Positions 1 to 7,192 of a stretch of 64,000 nucleotides of DNA are shown piece after piece. The DNA is taken from contig NZ_CP046956.1 of assembly GCF_017792025.1 (NCBI RefSeq), positions 1,426,001 to 1,490,000 of the forward strand, written 5' to 3'. The DNA comes from Sediminibacillus dalangtanensis (GTDB lineage: Bacteria > Bacillota > Bacilli > Bacillales > Amphibacillaceae). Position numbers and translations under genes: made by a program. Within the stretch, counting starts at the first letter, position 1. Every line of letters begins with the position of its first letter. The notes under the pieces were generated by a model, which was not told the DNA's origin, ran no database searches, and saw only the letters and a list, made by a program, of their open reading frames with translations.

Positions 1-2
1 TC

Positions 3-266
3 GGTTTTCCGATAAGAAAAGATCGGCAGGATGGCGGCCCCGTTTACTCATTCGACTATGATGGAGGAACTGGAATACTGCTCGATGACAACCGCAACAA
101 TCAGGACTTAACTTCCTTTCCTGGTTTTATGTTAAAGGCGAAGGATATTAAAGAGGCTTTTTCCTATGTTCGGAAAAGCGACGTGGAGGTTGTAAGAAAT
201 GTTCAACATGATCACTACTTTATCATCAAAGACGCCGAGGAAAATTCGGTCATGATTTGTACTTGA
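3..266 (+). CDS. VOC (glyoxalase/dioxygenase-fold) family protein, 3' part only
   Basis: An open frame runs from the window edge to a TGA at 264-266 and encodes 87 residues of the C-terminal part of a protein; the start lies outside. The stretch LKAKDIKEAFSYVRKSDVEV followed by a conserved HDHYFIIKDAEEN-like end resembles the second beta-alpha-beta-beta-beta half of vicinal-oxygen-chelate proteins, where a final D-x-x-x-N strand normally closes the metal-binding cup. The substrate cannot be told. It is the only gene on its side of the divergent/convergent arrangement with the antiporter at 403, so no functional context is visible. The family assignment rests on pattern similarity alone. Confidence 0.55.
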   Translation, partial: GFPIRKDRQDGGPVYSFDYDGGTGILLDDNRNNQDLTSFPGFMLKAKDIKEAFSYVRKSDVEVVRNVQHDHYFIIKDAEENSVMICT

Positions 267-273
267 GAATGGT

Positions 274-317
274 GGGGAAGATGTCAGTGAGAAGAAGTTT
301 TCGTTTTCCATCTTCCC
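274..317. terminator. inverted repeat between convergent genes, possible terminator
   Basis: GGGGAAGATG at 274-283 can pair with CATCTTCCC at 309-317, leaving a loop of about 25 bases. It lies just after the stop of the VOC gene and between two convergent genes. There is no clean U-tract, so terminator function is only plausible. Confidence 0.35.
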
Positions 318-402
318 TTTCCTTCCTTTTGAAGATATTCAAGGCAAATTCAGAATCGAAGGTTTCTTGCCTTCATCTACAGGGTTTTTATTTATTTTCC
401 TA

Positions 403-1818
403 TCAGGCATAGAAAAAACCTGCTGCAAGATAGCACAGTGTAGCAACTCCGGCACCGGCAGCGCAAAATTTCAGCTTATAGTAAGCATATTCAACCAGTG
501 GCAGCTCCATAATGGAGGCTGTAGTAATCGTTGTATCTCCAAGCGGGGAAGTCATGGCTCCAAATGAACCGCTGGCGAACACTGCACCTACTGTCATTAT
601 GATCGGTGCATCGGTGGCAGCAGCCAGGGAGAATCCTAAGGGCATAAACAACCCCCACGTCCCCCAGGAAGAACCAATAAAGTAACCTACAGTCGATCCC
701 AGAACAAATAAAATAGCCGGAATCGTAAATGCAGGAAGAAAACTACCCAGCGTTGAACTGACGAACTGTGAAAAACCTAAATCTTCCGCATTCAGTGATA
801 ATGCCCAAACAAGGATCAGCAGAATAATTGCCTGCATCATTTGGTTTCCGCCATCCACGAAATGATACAGCAATTCATTTAACGGCAATTTGCGAATCGC
901 ATAGAAAAGGAACGTAACCGTCAAGGTTAAGAATACGGCCAGCAGCATGACGAACGTAGCATCGGCTTGCGTAAACGCATCGAATACCGTTATCGCCCCT
1001 TTTGCGCGGCCATCTTGCCAAAGCAAATACAATGACAAACCCAAAAGCAGAAATAATGGGACGATGAGATTCCAAGGCTGGGCTTTCACCAATGATAATT
1101 CTTTATCAATGCTGGAACGGTGAAAAGGATGATCTTCGTCACCTTCATCTTTGTGTGGTTCTTTTTCAATGGCTTTAGATGTCCAAAACGTACGAGCAAG
1201 ACCGAACAGAAGCATGATGATGGCAAAAAAATTAAATGGGATACTCATCAAAAATACGCTATAAGCACTCATTTCCAAACCATTTTTATGAATCCCGTTC
1301 TCAACAAGTGAGACCATAAAACCGACAAAAGCGGTTGCGACAGGCAAAAGGACAATGACGGATGAAGTAGAAACATCCATCGTAAATCCGACCTTTTGTC
1401 TGGAAATGCTCCATTTGCCCAACAATGATTTAACAACAGGACCAATCATCATAATCCGGAACATCGGCATCATAAAAGTAAAAGGCAGGGTCAACCAGAT
1501 AAGACCTAAAAGACTCCGCTGAGAATGGATTTTCCCCCCTATCCATTCTGAGAATCCTTTGATTCCGCCAGATATCGTCATCATTCCGACCAGTCCACCG
1601 AACAAATATAAGAATCCGATAATTTTAATGTTGGTTTCGTCTGACAACGTTTCGACCATATAAGTGACAGCTTGATCGGACGCACTTAACCATCCTGCTT
1701 TTAAAAGGATAGAACCTGCCAGGACACCAAGAACAAGACCAGGTAAAATTCTTTTCAACCAAATGGACAGGGCGATAACGATAGAAAACGGTACGATGGA
1801 AAGCCACTCGACTGACAA
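403..1818 (-). CDS. Na+/H+ antiporter NhaC-family protein
   Basis: A 471-residue, very hydrophobic polytopic membrane protein with about eleven predicted helices. It has NhaC-type signatures: a polar break in MDVSTSSVIVLLPVATAF near residue 150 and a second SSWGTWGLFMPLGFSLAA stretch near residue 385. Members exchange Na+ for H+ or carry organic anions or amino acids with sodium. The start is TTG at 1816-1818, chosen because an AAGGAGG lies 8 bases upstream on the minus strand. It is divergent from the SAM-riboswitch dehydrogenase at 2169. The NhaC superfamily also includes methionine transporters (MetT type), so an S-box neighbour makes a methionine-related substrate possible, but the riboswitch is on the other strand and does not control this gene. 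Confidence 0.8.
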   Translation of the reverse strand: MSVEWLSIVPFSIVIALSIWLKRILPGLVLGVLAGSILLKAGWLSASDQAVTYMVETLSDETNIKIIGFLYLFGGLVGMMTISGGIKGFSEWIGGKIHSQRSLLGLIWLTLPFTFMMPMFRIMMIGPVVKSLLGKWSISRQKVGFTMDVSTSSVIVLLPVATAFVGFMVSLVENGIHKNGLEMSAYSVFLMSIPFNFFAIIMLLFGLARTFWTSKAIEKEPHKDEGDEDHPFHRSSIDKELSLVKAQPWNLIVPLFLLLGLSLYLLWQDGRAKGAITVFDAFTQADATFVMLLAVFLTLTVTFLFYAIRKLPLNELLYHFVDGGNQMMQAIILLILVWALSLNAEDLGFSQFVSSTLGSFLPAFTIPAILFVLGSTVGYFIGSSWGTWGLFMPLGFSLAAATDAPIIMTVGAVFASGSFGAMTSPLGDTTITTASIMELPLVEYAYYKLKFCAAGAGVATLCYLAAGFFYA

Positions 1819-1939
1819 TTGGATCCCTCCTTACGTGATCCTTAGGATTCCCATATAAAGACGTACAATACCTGTCCATCTGTATCTCCAAGCCAAGGTT
1901 TAGGCGGTGTAAAAAAAAGGAGGGGATAATTATTCTTAC

Positions 1940-1969
1940 TTGACAACTAGGAATAGTTGCAATTAAGAT
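1940..1969 (+). promoter_or_regulatory. promoter of the SAM-riboswitch transcript
   Basis: A consensus -35 TTGACA (1940-1945) is followed after 18 bases by TAAGAT (1964-1969). The predicted start point falls about 12 bases before the riboswitch P1 helix, which fits a leader beginning with the aptamer. Confidence 0.55.
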
Positions 1970-1988
1970 GTTTTATACAATTGTATAT

Positions 1989-2083
1989 TCTTATCAAGAG
2001 AAGTTTAGGGAACTGGCCCGATGATACTTCAGCAACCTCTGTACACAGAAAGGTGCTACATCCAGCATGCTTGAGAGATAAGA
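1989..2083 (+). promoter_or_regulatory. SAM-I riboswitch (S-box) aptamer
   Basis: The segment carries the S-box core in order: P1 strand CTTATC, AAGAG, then AGGGAACTGGCCCGATGA, GCAACC, AGGTGCTA, CATCC and the closing GAGAGATAAG that pairs with the first strand. These match the SAM-I aptamer consensus over almost its full length. It precedes an intrinsic terminator, so high SAM should stop transcription of the downstream dehydrogenase gene. S-boxes normally control methionine, cysteine and SAM genes. Confidence 0.93.
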
Positions 2084-2091
2084 GTTAGCAG

Positions 2092-2122
2092 AACCTTCCA
2101 TCTTTCTCGGAAGGTTTTTTTG
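2092..2122 (+). terminator. riboswitch-controlled intrinsic terminator
   Basis: AACCTTCC (2092-2099) pairs with GGAAGGTT (2109-2116) and is followed by a run of T. It directly follows the S-box aptamer and precedes the dehydrogenase start, the standard expression platform of a transcriptional OFF switch. Confidence 0.9.
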
Positions 2123-2168
2123 TGTGATATGAATGCCGTCTTGGCCAACAAGGAAAGGGGGAAGTTGA

Positions 2169-2921
2169 GTGAGAACATTGAATGGAAAAATAGCCGTAGT
2201 GACCGGCGGTGCCAGAGGAATCGGCAAAGAGATTGTCAAAAAGCTGGAAGAGGCTGGGTCCACGGTGATTGTTGCCGATAAAGGAATACACGCTGACAAG
2301 CTTCAAACTCTTCAATTTGCTGTTGATGTGACGGACAGGAGAGCTGTGGAGCAGTTTTTCCAATCCGTCACCAATAGGTTCGGTACAATCGACATTTTGG
2401 TGAATAATGCCGGAATATCCACGATGGCAGAAGTAGTGGAAATGGAGGAAGAAGATTGGGATTCGGTCATGGATGTGAATGCGAAAGGGGTTTTCCTTGC
2501 CAGTAAATATGCTGCGAAACAGATGAAAACAGCGGGGAATGGCGGCAAAATCATCAACATATCCTCTCAAGCAGGGAAAAACGGTTATCGGTACATGGGA
2601 AGTTATGTTGCTTCTAAGCATGCTGTCCTTGGATTGACAAAAGTTATGGCTTTAGAACTGGCAGCCGACAATATCCTGGTGAATGCCGTGTGTCCAGGCA
2701 TTATTGAAACCGAAATGAAACGTACAGAACGGGTCTGGGGAGGCGAACTACGCGGTGTGGAAGCAGCTGCGATCGAGGCAGAAGACCATTCCCAAGTCCC
2801 TTTGGGAAGAACCGGGTCTCCAGAGGATGTAGCAGACACCGTATTATTCCTGGCATCAAATGCAGCGGACTATATTACCGGTGAAAGTATCAATGTTACA
2901 GGCGGAATGACCATGAATTAA
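2169..2921 (+). CDS. SDR-family NAD(P)-dependent oxidoreductase
   Basis: A 250-residue classical short-chain dehydrogenase. The cofactor motif TGGARGIG is at residues 12-19, NNAG at about 78-81, the catalytic Ser near 133, and Tyr146-x-x-x-Lys150 in YVASK. An acidic residue after the second strand (VADK) hints at NAD preference. Start is GTG at 2169, behind a purine-rich GGAAAGGGGG site. It is the first gene behind the SAM riboswitch and no methionine gene follows: the next gene is nearly 600 bp away across repeat DNA. The closest functional classes by pattern are 3-oxoacyl-ACP reductase, butanediol or sugar-alcohol dehydrogenases; the substrate is unknown. Control by SAM suggests a sulfur- or methyl-linked substrate, an inference only. 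Confidence 0.85.
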   Translation: MRTLNGKIAVVTGGARGIGKEIVKKLEEAGSTVIVADKGIHADKLQTLQFAVDVTDRRAVEQFFQSVTNRFGTIDILVNNAGISTMAEVVEMEEEDWDSVMDVNAKGVFLASKYAAKQMKTAGNGGKIINISSQAGKNGYRYMGSYVASKHAVLGLTKVMALELAADNILVNAVCPGIIETEMKRTERVWGGELRGVEAAAIEAEDHSQVPLGRTGSPEDVADTVLFLASNAADYITGESINVTGGMTMN

Positions 2922-3006
2922 GAATGCTTTTTGTCTGAGAAAAAGGTATAAACTGCGCAGTAACTTCCTTTGTAGTCCTTGGGCCTTTTTATAGTAGTGA
3001 CGTAGT

Positions 3007-3130
3007 CCAGCGCTACGGAAATACCTTACGCTTTCCGCGGGCAGCTGGTGAGCTTCCTCAAGCTAACGCTCTGCGGGATCTCACCGAGGCCTTTGCTCCC
3101 GCAGGAGTCTACAGGTATTTCCTCCGCTGG
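3007..3130. repeat. GC-rich intergenic repeat with terminal inverted repeats
   Basis: The ends CCAGCGCTACGGAAATACCT (3007-3026) and AGGTATTTCCTCCGCTGG (3113-3130) are imperfect inverted repeats. Inside are nested complementary blocks (GGTGAG with CTCACC, CGCGGG with CCCGC). The core CTTTCCGCGGGC...GCTCCCGCAGGAGTC is of a type that I recognise as dispersed between genes in many Bacillaceae. A degraded relative lies at 52408-52495. No coding potential is evident. Confidence 0.65.
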
Positions 3131-3224
3131 TAGGGGATTTCTGAATTTTGGTTAGGGGGATACCACATGTTAGCTCTATTTTAGTGCTTTTTCACCTATA
3201 ATTCAGAAATCTATCTTAAGCGGC

Positions 3225-3402
3225 GGAAAATGCGACACTCCTGGGGGAAGAGCAGCTTCCGAAGACCCCGACGGCTGGGTCTGCGTCTTCCGGTTAAGCT
3301 CTGTGGCGGGTTTCCTCGACCCAAGGGGCAAAGTGGCATATTCAAGTAGAATCCTAGCTGAGGTGCTGCCCCCGGAAAGGAGGGTTGTCCGCAGCACTGG
3401 AC
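3225..3402. repeat. second GC-rich intergenic element between the SDR and NhaC genes
   Basis: This stretch of the 586-bp gap 2922-3507 holds an element containing CTCCTGGGGGAAGAGCAGC, the reverse strand of which reads like another common Bacillaceae intergenic repeat, then a hairpin GTGCTGC (about 3362-3368) with GCAGCAC (about 3394-3400). Open frames here on both strands look like by-products of GC-rich repeat DNA. Apart from the two repeats I see nothing else in the gap except the ribosome binding site of the next gene. Confidence 0.45.
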
Positions 3403-3507
3403 TTTCACTCAACTTCATTAATGCGCAGTTTTTATCCACCGCTCACCTATTGGGTAAGGTGCAGCAGTCTAAAAAAATAGTTATTTCGAACGGGAGGAGA
3501 CGAGAAA

Positions 3508-4833
3508 ATGAAAAAGGGAAAAATAGAGGGGAATCCTTATGCATTGCTGCCGTTTCTTGTGTTTGTATTGTTATTCCTCGGCACAGCATTAATTACAAAG
3601 GATTTCAGCAGTATGCCAGTAGTGGTGGCGATTTTGATTGCCGGCTTGTTTTCGCTGACTATGAACCGTAAAGAAAGCTTTGCCAAGAAAGTCGAAGTGT
3701 TTTGCAGGGGTGGAGGCGACCATAATATTATTCTGATGGCACTTATTTTTATATTGGCCGGTGCCTTTGCTTCCGTGGCAGAAGCTACAGGTGGAGTTGA
3801 CTCTATTGTCAGTTTGGGCACCTCGATATTACCGGCGAATTTGCTGATGGTCGGTTTGTTTGTAGTCAGTTGTTTTATCTCTATATCAATGGGAACATCC
3901 ACTGGGACAACTGTCGCGATCGTACCTATAGCTGTGGGTGTCGCGCAACAGACTGGCATCGATACTGCAATGGCCGTCGGTGCAGTCATCGGTGGTGCCA
4001 TGTTTGGTGATAACTTATCGATGATTTCAGACACAACCATTGCAGCAGTTAGAACGCAGGAGACCAACATGAAGGACAAATTCAAATCAAATTTCTTTAT
4101 CGTTCTGCCGGCGGCTATAGTAACTGCCTTGATATTGGCGTTTATCCCGGTCGGGGAAGCTGCTGTGAGTCCAGAGCAAAGCTATCAGCTAATCACGGTC
4201 CTTCCATACCTGGCTGTTCTTGTCATCGCCCTGCTGGGTGTGAATGTACTGCTGGTCCTTGTCGGTGGAATCGTCTTTTCCGGAATAGTCGGCCTGGCAA
4301 ATGGCTCCTTTGATTTCTATGGCTTGCTAGGTGTCATTGGAGATGGGATAGTCGGAATGGAAAACTTAGCAATCATCGCCATCTTGATCAGTGGCATGGT
4401 GGAAATTATCAAACATAATGGCGGAATCACATTCCTGCTAAATTACATTGTCAGCAAAATTAAAACCAGGAGGGGAGCGGCATTCGGAATTGCCGGTTTG
4501 GTTAGTACGGTCGACGTTTCGACTGGTAACAATACCGTTTCCATTTTGATGTCGGGTCCGTTGGCAAAAGATATTTCGACGAAATATGGAATAGAGCCTA
4601 AGCGATCTGCAAGTATTCTCGACTTGTTCTCTTGTTGTTTCCAAGGTCTAATTCCATATGGTGGACAAATGCTTGCAGCAGCGGGATTGGCTTCGATTTC
4701 GCCTGTGTCCATCGTTCCTTTTGCCTTTTATCCGATGTTAATTGGAATTAGCGGGATTATTGCCATCTTTGTTTTGTATCGCAAGCGTACTGATTCAGCT
4801 AGTGATGATGCTGTAACGGAACATCAGGTTTAA
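3508..4833 (+). CDS. Na+/H+ antiporter NhaC-family protein
   Basis: A 441-residue membrane protein with about eleven helices and clear NhaC-superfamily signatures: SMGTSTGTTVAIVPIAVGVA near residue 130 and GAMFGDNLSMISDTTIAA near residue 165, then a matching second-half motif STVDVSTGNNTVSILMSGPL near residue 332. These polar breaks in helices form the ion path. It has a GGGAGGAG site 10 bases before the ATG. It is only distantly like the NhaC gene at 403 and is separated from the dehydrogenase by repeat DNA, so it is probably transcribed alone, ending at the terminator at 4879. Substrate may be Na+/H+ or a sodium-coupled organic solute. Confidence 0.82.
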   Translation: MKKGKIEGNPYALLPFLVFVLLFLGTALITKDFSSMPVVVAILIAGLFSLTMNRKESFAKKVEVFCRGGGDHNIILMALIFILAGAFASVAEATGGVDSIVSLGTSILPANLLMVGLFVVSCFISISMGTSTGTTVAIVPIAVGVAQQTGIDTAMAVGAVIGGAMFGDNLSMISDTTIAAVRTQETNMKDKFKSNFFIVLPAAIVTALILAFIPVGEAAVSPEQSYQLITVLPYLAVLVIALLGVNVLLVLVGGIVFSGIVGLANGSFDFYGLLGVIGDGIVGMENLAIIAILISGMVEIIKHNGGITFLLNYIVSKIKTRRGAAFGIAGLVSTVDVSTGNNTVSILMSGPLAKDISTKYGIEPKRSASILDLFSCCFQGLIPYGGQMLAAAGLASISPVSIVPFAFYPMLIGISGIIAIFVLYRKRTDSASDDAVTEHQV

Positions 4834-4878
4834 TCTAATCGTTTTCTACCTACCAAAGCATTATAAGCCGTTTACCGT

Positions 4879-4907
4879 AAAGCCCAGAGCAACCTCTGGG
4901 CTTTATT
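4879..4907 (+). terminator. intrinsic terminator after NhaC-family gene
   Basis: An 11-bp perfect stem AAAGCCCAGAG / CTCTGGGCTTT (4879-4889 with 4894-4904) with a CAAC loop, followed by ATT. The AAA/TTT flanks suggest it can act in either direction. Confidence 0.85.
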
Positions 4908-5016
4908 GATAGTCGTTTCAGAATAAAGATAGATAGTTGGAATACAATGTACAGTGAATACTTGAAGCGGTCGAAACTATTATGCAGCCTTATGTGGATA
5001 GGGAGGACAAAAAGTC

Positions 5017-6390
5017 GTGAACAAAAGTATATACTTCATTGTTTTCCTGTTCGCTCTGGGAATTTATGTTCTAGTTTATTCTAATCAACATACTGTGGTC
5101 GACTCTGCTGGAGATCTGTATTCTTTCTTGCCTCCAACTTCATTAGATAAAGTGGTTTCGGCTGACAAATCTATTCCACATGATGGTTCAAAATTAAGTT
5201 GGATACTACCTCAACCGAAGGAGTCGACGCAAAATCAACAAGTGAAAGATATATCGCTATATATGGAATCTGACAACTGTCAGTTTGATGAGCAATCTGC
5301 ATCGGCTTTTATAGAAAGAATGAGTCTATCGGAGAAAATTGGCCAAATGGTGATTGCCGGCATTTCAGGTACAGCTATGGGAGAGCAAGAAAACAGCCTG
5401 GTTGATGACTATCATATTGGAGGCTTTATATTTTATGCCAAAAATTTGGAGTCACCTGAACAAACCTCTATCTTTTTGAACCAATTGAAGGCGGAAAACA
5501 AGAAGAACAAGTTACCGCTTTTACTGAGTGTCGACCAGGAAGGAGGCAGGATTTCCCGGCTTCCGGGAGATATTGTGAAGCTCCCCTCTAACAAATGGAT
5601 TGGCCAACTGGATAAATCGGATTTTTCCCATCGGGTAGGAGAAATACTGGGAAAGGAACTCAATGAGTTTGGTTTTAATATGAATTTTGCTCCCGTTCTT
5701 GATGTAAACAGTAATCCGGATAATCCGGTGATTGGCGACCGGTCCTATAGTGACGATCCGAAAATTGTCAGTAAACTTGGAATTCAGACGATGAAAGGAA
5801 TCCAGTCAAAGCAAGTTATTCCGGTCATCAAGCACTTTCCTGGGCACGGTGACACTTCTGTCGACTCTCATTATCAGCTTCCCAAAGTCAATAAAACGTT
5901 ACAACAGTTGGAAAAACTGGAGCTGATTCCATTCCGTCGGGCAATCGATCAAGGGGCAGAAGTAGTCATGATCGCTCACATTTTACTTCCCCACCTGGAT
6001 GAGACCTATCCAGCCTCCATATCAAAAAAGGTTATCACAGATTTGCTTAGGAATCGGTTGGACTATGATGGTTTGGTGATGACCGACGATATGACAATGG
6101 AAGCGATAATCGACAACTTTGAAATAGGTCAGGCATCCGTTGATTCCGTGCTAGCCGGGAGTGACGTCATTCTGGTGGCACACGATTATCAGAAAGCGGT
6201 CCGTGTGATCGATGCGCTGCGCACGGCAGTGGAGAATGGCGAAATATCGGAGAAGCGGATTAACGAGAGTGTGAAAAGAATTATCCGGCTCAAGCAACAG
6301 TATGGATTGAAAGACGACCCAGTGAACAAAGTAGATATTACGTCGTTGAATCAGTCAATTAATACGTTGTTAAACAAATATGATCAATAA
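5017..6390 (+). CDS. nagZ: beta-N-acetylhexosaminidase, GH3 (NagZ type), membrane-anchored
   Basis: A 457-residue GH3 single-barrel hexosaminidase that removes GlcNAc from peptidoglycan fragments. An N-terminal hydrophobic segment (residues about 4-22) serves as signal or anchor, so it acts outside the membrane. The hallmark KHFPGHGDTSVDSH is at about 271-284, carrying the His-Asp catalytic dyad of NagZ enzymes; the nucleophile Asp lies in VMTDDM at about 356. The start is GTG with GGGAGG 10 bases upstream. It lacks the second, C-terminal domain of longer Gram-positive NagZ proteins such as the B. subtilis enzyme. It is flanked by a terminator on the left and the small toxin cassettes on the right, so it is likely monocistronic. 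Confidence 0.88.
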   Translation: MNKSIYFIVFLFALGIYVLVYSNQHTVVDSAGDLYSFLPPTSLDKVVSADKSIPHDGSKLSWILPQPKESTQNQQVKDISLYMESDNCQFDEQSASAFIERMSLSEKIGQMVIAGISGTAMGEQENSLVDDYHIGGFIFYAKNLESPEQTSIFLNQLKAENKKNKLPLLLSVDQEGGRISRLPGDIVKLPSNKWIGQLDKSDFSHRVGEILGKELNEFGFNMNFAPVLDVNSNPDNPVIGDRSYSDDPKIVSKLGIQTMKGIQSKQVIPVIKHFPGHGDTSVDSHYQLPKVNKTLQQLEKLELIPFRRAIDQGAEVVMIAHILLPHLDETYPASISKKVITDLLRNRLDYDGLVMTDDMTMEAIIDNFEIGQASVDSVLAGSDVILVAHDYQKAVRVIDALRTAVENGEISEKRINESVKRIIRLKQQYGLKDDPVNKVDITSLNQSINTLLNKYDQ

Positions 6391-6547
6391 ATTCTTGTAT
6401 TTTCTTGTATCTATTCTATCTTGGGCATAGAAAGGACAAGAAATAATCCGAATGTCCGTTCGTTGAAACTATATGACATGATATAATAAATATAGATAAA
6501 GTTCTTTTTAGGGTGGGTCGGCTAGCCCCGTGAAAGGGGGTGATGCC

Positions 6548-6643
6548 GTGAGCATGTATCAAGTATTAATGGTCCTGATTGGCTTTGGTTCTTTTTTGAT
6601 TGCATTGCTCGCTTTGATCATTACCATGATCAATAAAAAATAG
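6548..6643 (+). CDS. holin-like type I toxin peptide, copy 1
   Basis: A 31-codon gene encoding VSMYQVLMVLIGFGSFLIAL and then LALIITMINKK: one transmembrane helix with a short lysine tail, the form of the putative holin-like toxin (Hol_Tox) peptides related to TxpA/BsrG-type toxins. The start is GTG at 6548 with a strong AAAGGGGG site 7 bases upstream; an in-frame ATG follows at 6554. The leader GCCCC..GGGGG forms a small hairpin that would hide this site, as in other type I toxin mRNAs. An extended -10 TGATATAAT lies at 6479-6487. A divergent antisense RNA promoter and a terminator lie downstream. Toxicity is inferred from family and layout. Confidence 0.8.
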   Translation: MSMYQVLMVLIGFGSFLIALLALIITMINKK

Positions 6644-6759
6644 ACCTCCCTATTTGCCCTTCAAGTGACTAGGAGAGGTCTATCTCTTGATGATAGCCGA
6701 TCCCTCTGGGGGAACCGCTTATCTATCCAGACCACGGCATGCGCTGTGGTCTGTTTTCT
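6635..6759 (-). ncRNA. predicted antisense RNA antitoxin, copy 1
   Basis: On the minus strand a TATAAT box (6766-6771) should start an RNA near 6759. It would end at the hairpin formed by 6641-6649 and 6672-6682 (TAGACCTCC pairing with GGAGAGGTCTA), followed on this strand by six T (complement of A at 6635-6640). The about 125-nt RNA is complementary to the last codons and 3' UTR of the toxin mRNA, the same geometry as RatA/txpA and SR4/bsrG. Confidence 0.7.
6729..6758 (+). terminator. terminator of toxin mRNA, copy 1
   Basis: AGACCACGG.. (from 6729) pairs with ..CTGTGGTCT (to 6752) and is followed by GTTTTCT. It gives the toxin mRNA a 3' UTR that overlaps the antisense RNA fully. Confidence 0.75.
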
Positions 6760-6927
6760 ATCTATATTATACCCCAATGATCTGGTTAAGAAAAGGAAGC
6801 GAAACTGCCTGTATCAAAAATGGGTCCTTGCGTTTATTCGGCTTCCAGTCTGTCTATGCTATAATAAATACAAGATAATGTTCTTTTAGGGTGGGTCGGC
6901 TAGCCCCGCGAAAGGGGGTGATGCCTG

Positions 6928-7023
6928 TTGAGCATGTATGAAAGTTTTATGGTGCTGATTGGTTTTGGTACCTTCTTGATTGCTTTGCTCGGCTTGATCG
7001 TTTCGATGATCAATAAAAAATAG
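6928..7023 (+). CDS. holin-like type I toxin peptide, copy 2
   Basis: The second copy encodes 31 residues, LSMYESFMVLIGFGTFLIAL then LGLIVSMINKK, with TTG start at 6928 behind the same AAAGGGGG site and SD-hiding hairpin GCCCC..GGGGG. It differs from copy 1 at about eight residues but keeps the Met-Tyr start, the single helix and the Asn-Lys-Lys end. Promoter is TGCTATAAT at 6857-6865. Substitutions are conservative (Ser/Thr, Ile/Val), which suggests selection on both copies. Its own convergent antisense RNA lies at 7015-7152. Confidence 0.8.
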   Translation: MSMYESFMVLIGFGTFLIALLGLIVSMINKK

Positions 7024-7152
7024 ACCTCCCTATTTGCCCGTTAAGTAACTAGGAGAGGTCTATCACCACTATGATAGCCGATCCCTCTGGGGGAACCGCT
7101 TATCTGCAGACCACAGTGCCCGCTGTGGTCTGTTTAGTTTTATTCCATTTCC
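7015..7152 (-). ncRNA. predicted antisense RNA antitoxin, copy 2
   Basis: A minus-strand TATAAT at 7159-7164 with TTTTCA 17 bases further upstream should start an RNA near 7152. It terminates at the hairpin 7021-7029 / 7052-7062 followed by six T on this strand. It overlaps the 3' end of toxin copy 2 and its 3' UTR. Sequence differences in the loops between the two copies could make each antitoxin specific to its own toxin mRNA. Confidence 0.7.
7107..7137 (+). terminator. terminator of toxin mRNA, copy 2
   Basis: CAGACCACAG (7107-7116) pairs perfectly with CTGTGGTCTG (7122-7131), followed by TTTAGTTTTATT. Confidence 0.8.
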
Positions 7153-7192
7153 ACTTTTATTATACCCGATTTTCGTACGATTGAAAAGCTGT

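Larger units (their letters stand above)
6479..7164. repeat. tandem duplication of a toxin/antisense-RNA cassette
   Basis: Two copies of one cassette begin at about 6479 and 6857; their promoters lie 378 bp apart. Each has, in the same order, an extended -10 promoter (TGATATAAT at 6479-6487, TGCTATAAT at 6857-6865), a leader GGTGGGTCGGCTAGCCCC, a 31-codon gene, a hairpin ending in TAGACCTCC, a shared block GATAGCCGATCCCTCTGGGG, an AGACCAC hairpin terminator, and a minus-strand TATAAT promoter. The copies differ at scattered sites, including inside the peptides, so the duplication is not recent or is being kept. Confidence 0.85.

Noticed and set aside
1819..1939. Possible second S-box for the NhaC gene on the minus strand
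   Set aside because: The upstream DNA of that gene lacks the conserved S-box blocks on the minus strand.
3203..3671. Several open frames on both strands between the SDR and NhaC genes
   Set aside because: They fall in GC-rich repeat DNA or overlap the start of the NhaC gene in another frame, with no protein-like conservation that I recognise.
6665..6889. Overlapping open frames between the two toxin copies
   Set aside because: They read through the terminator and antisense RNA of copy 1 and the promoter of copy 2; the duplicated cassette explains the region better.
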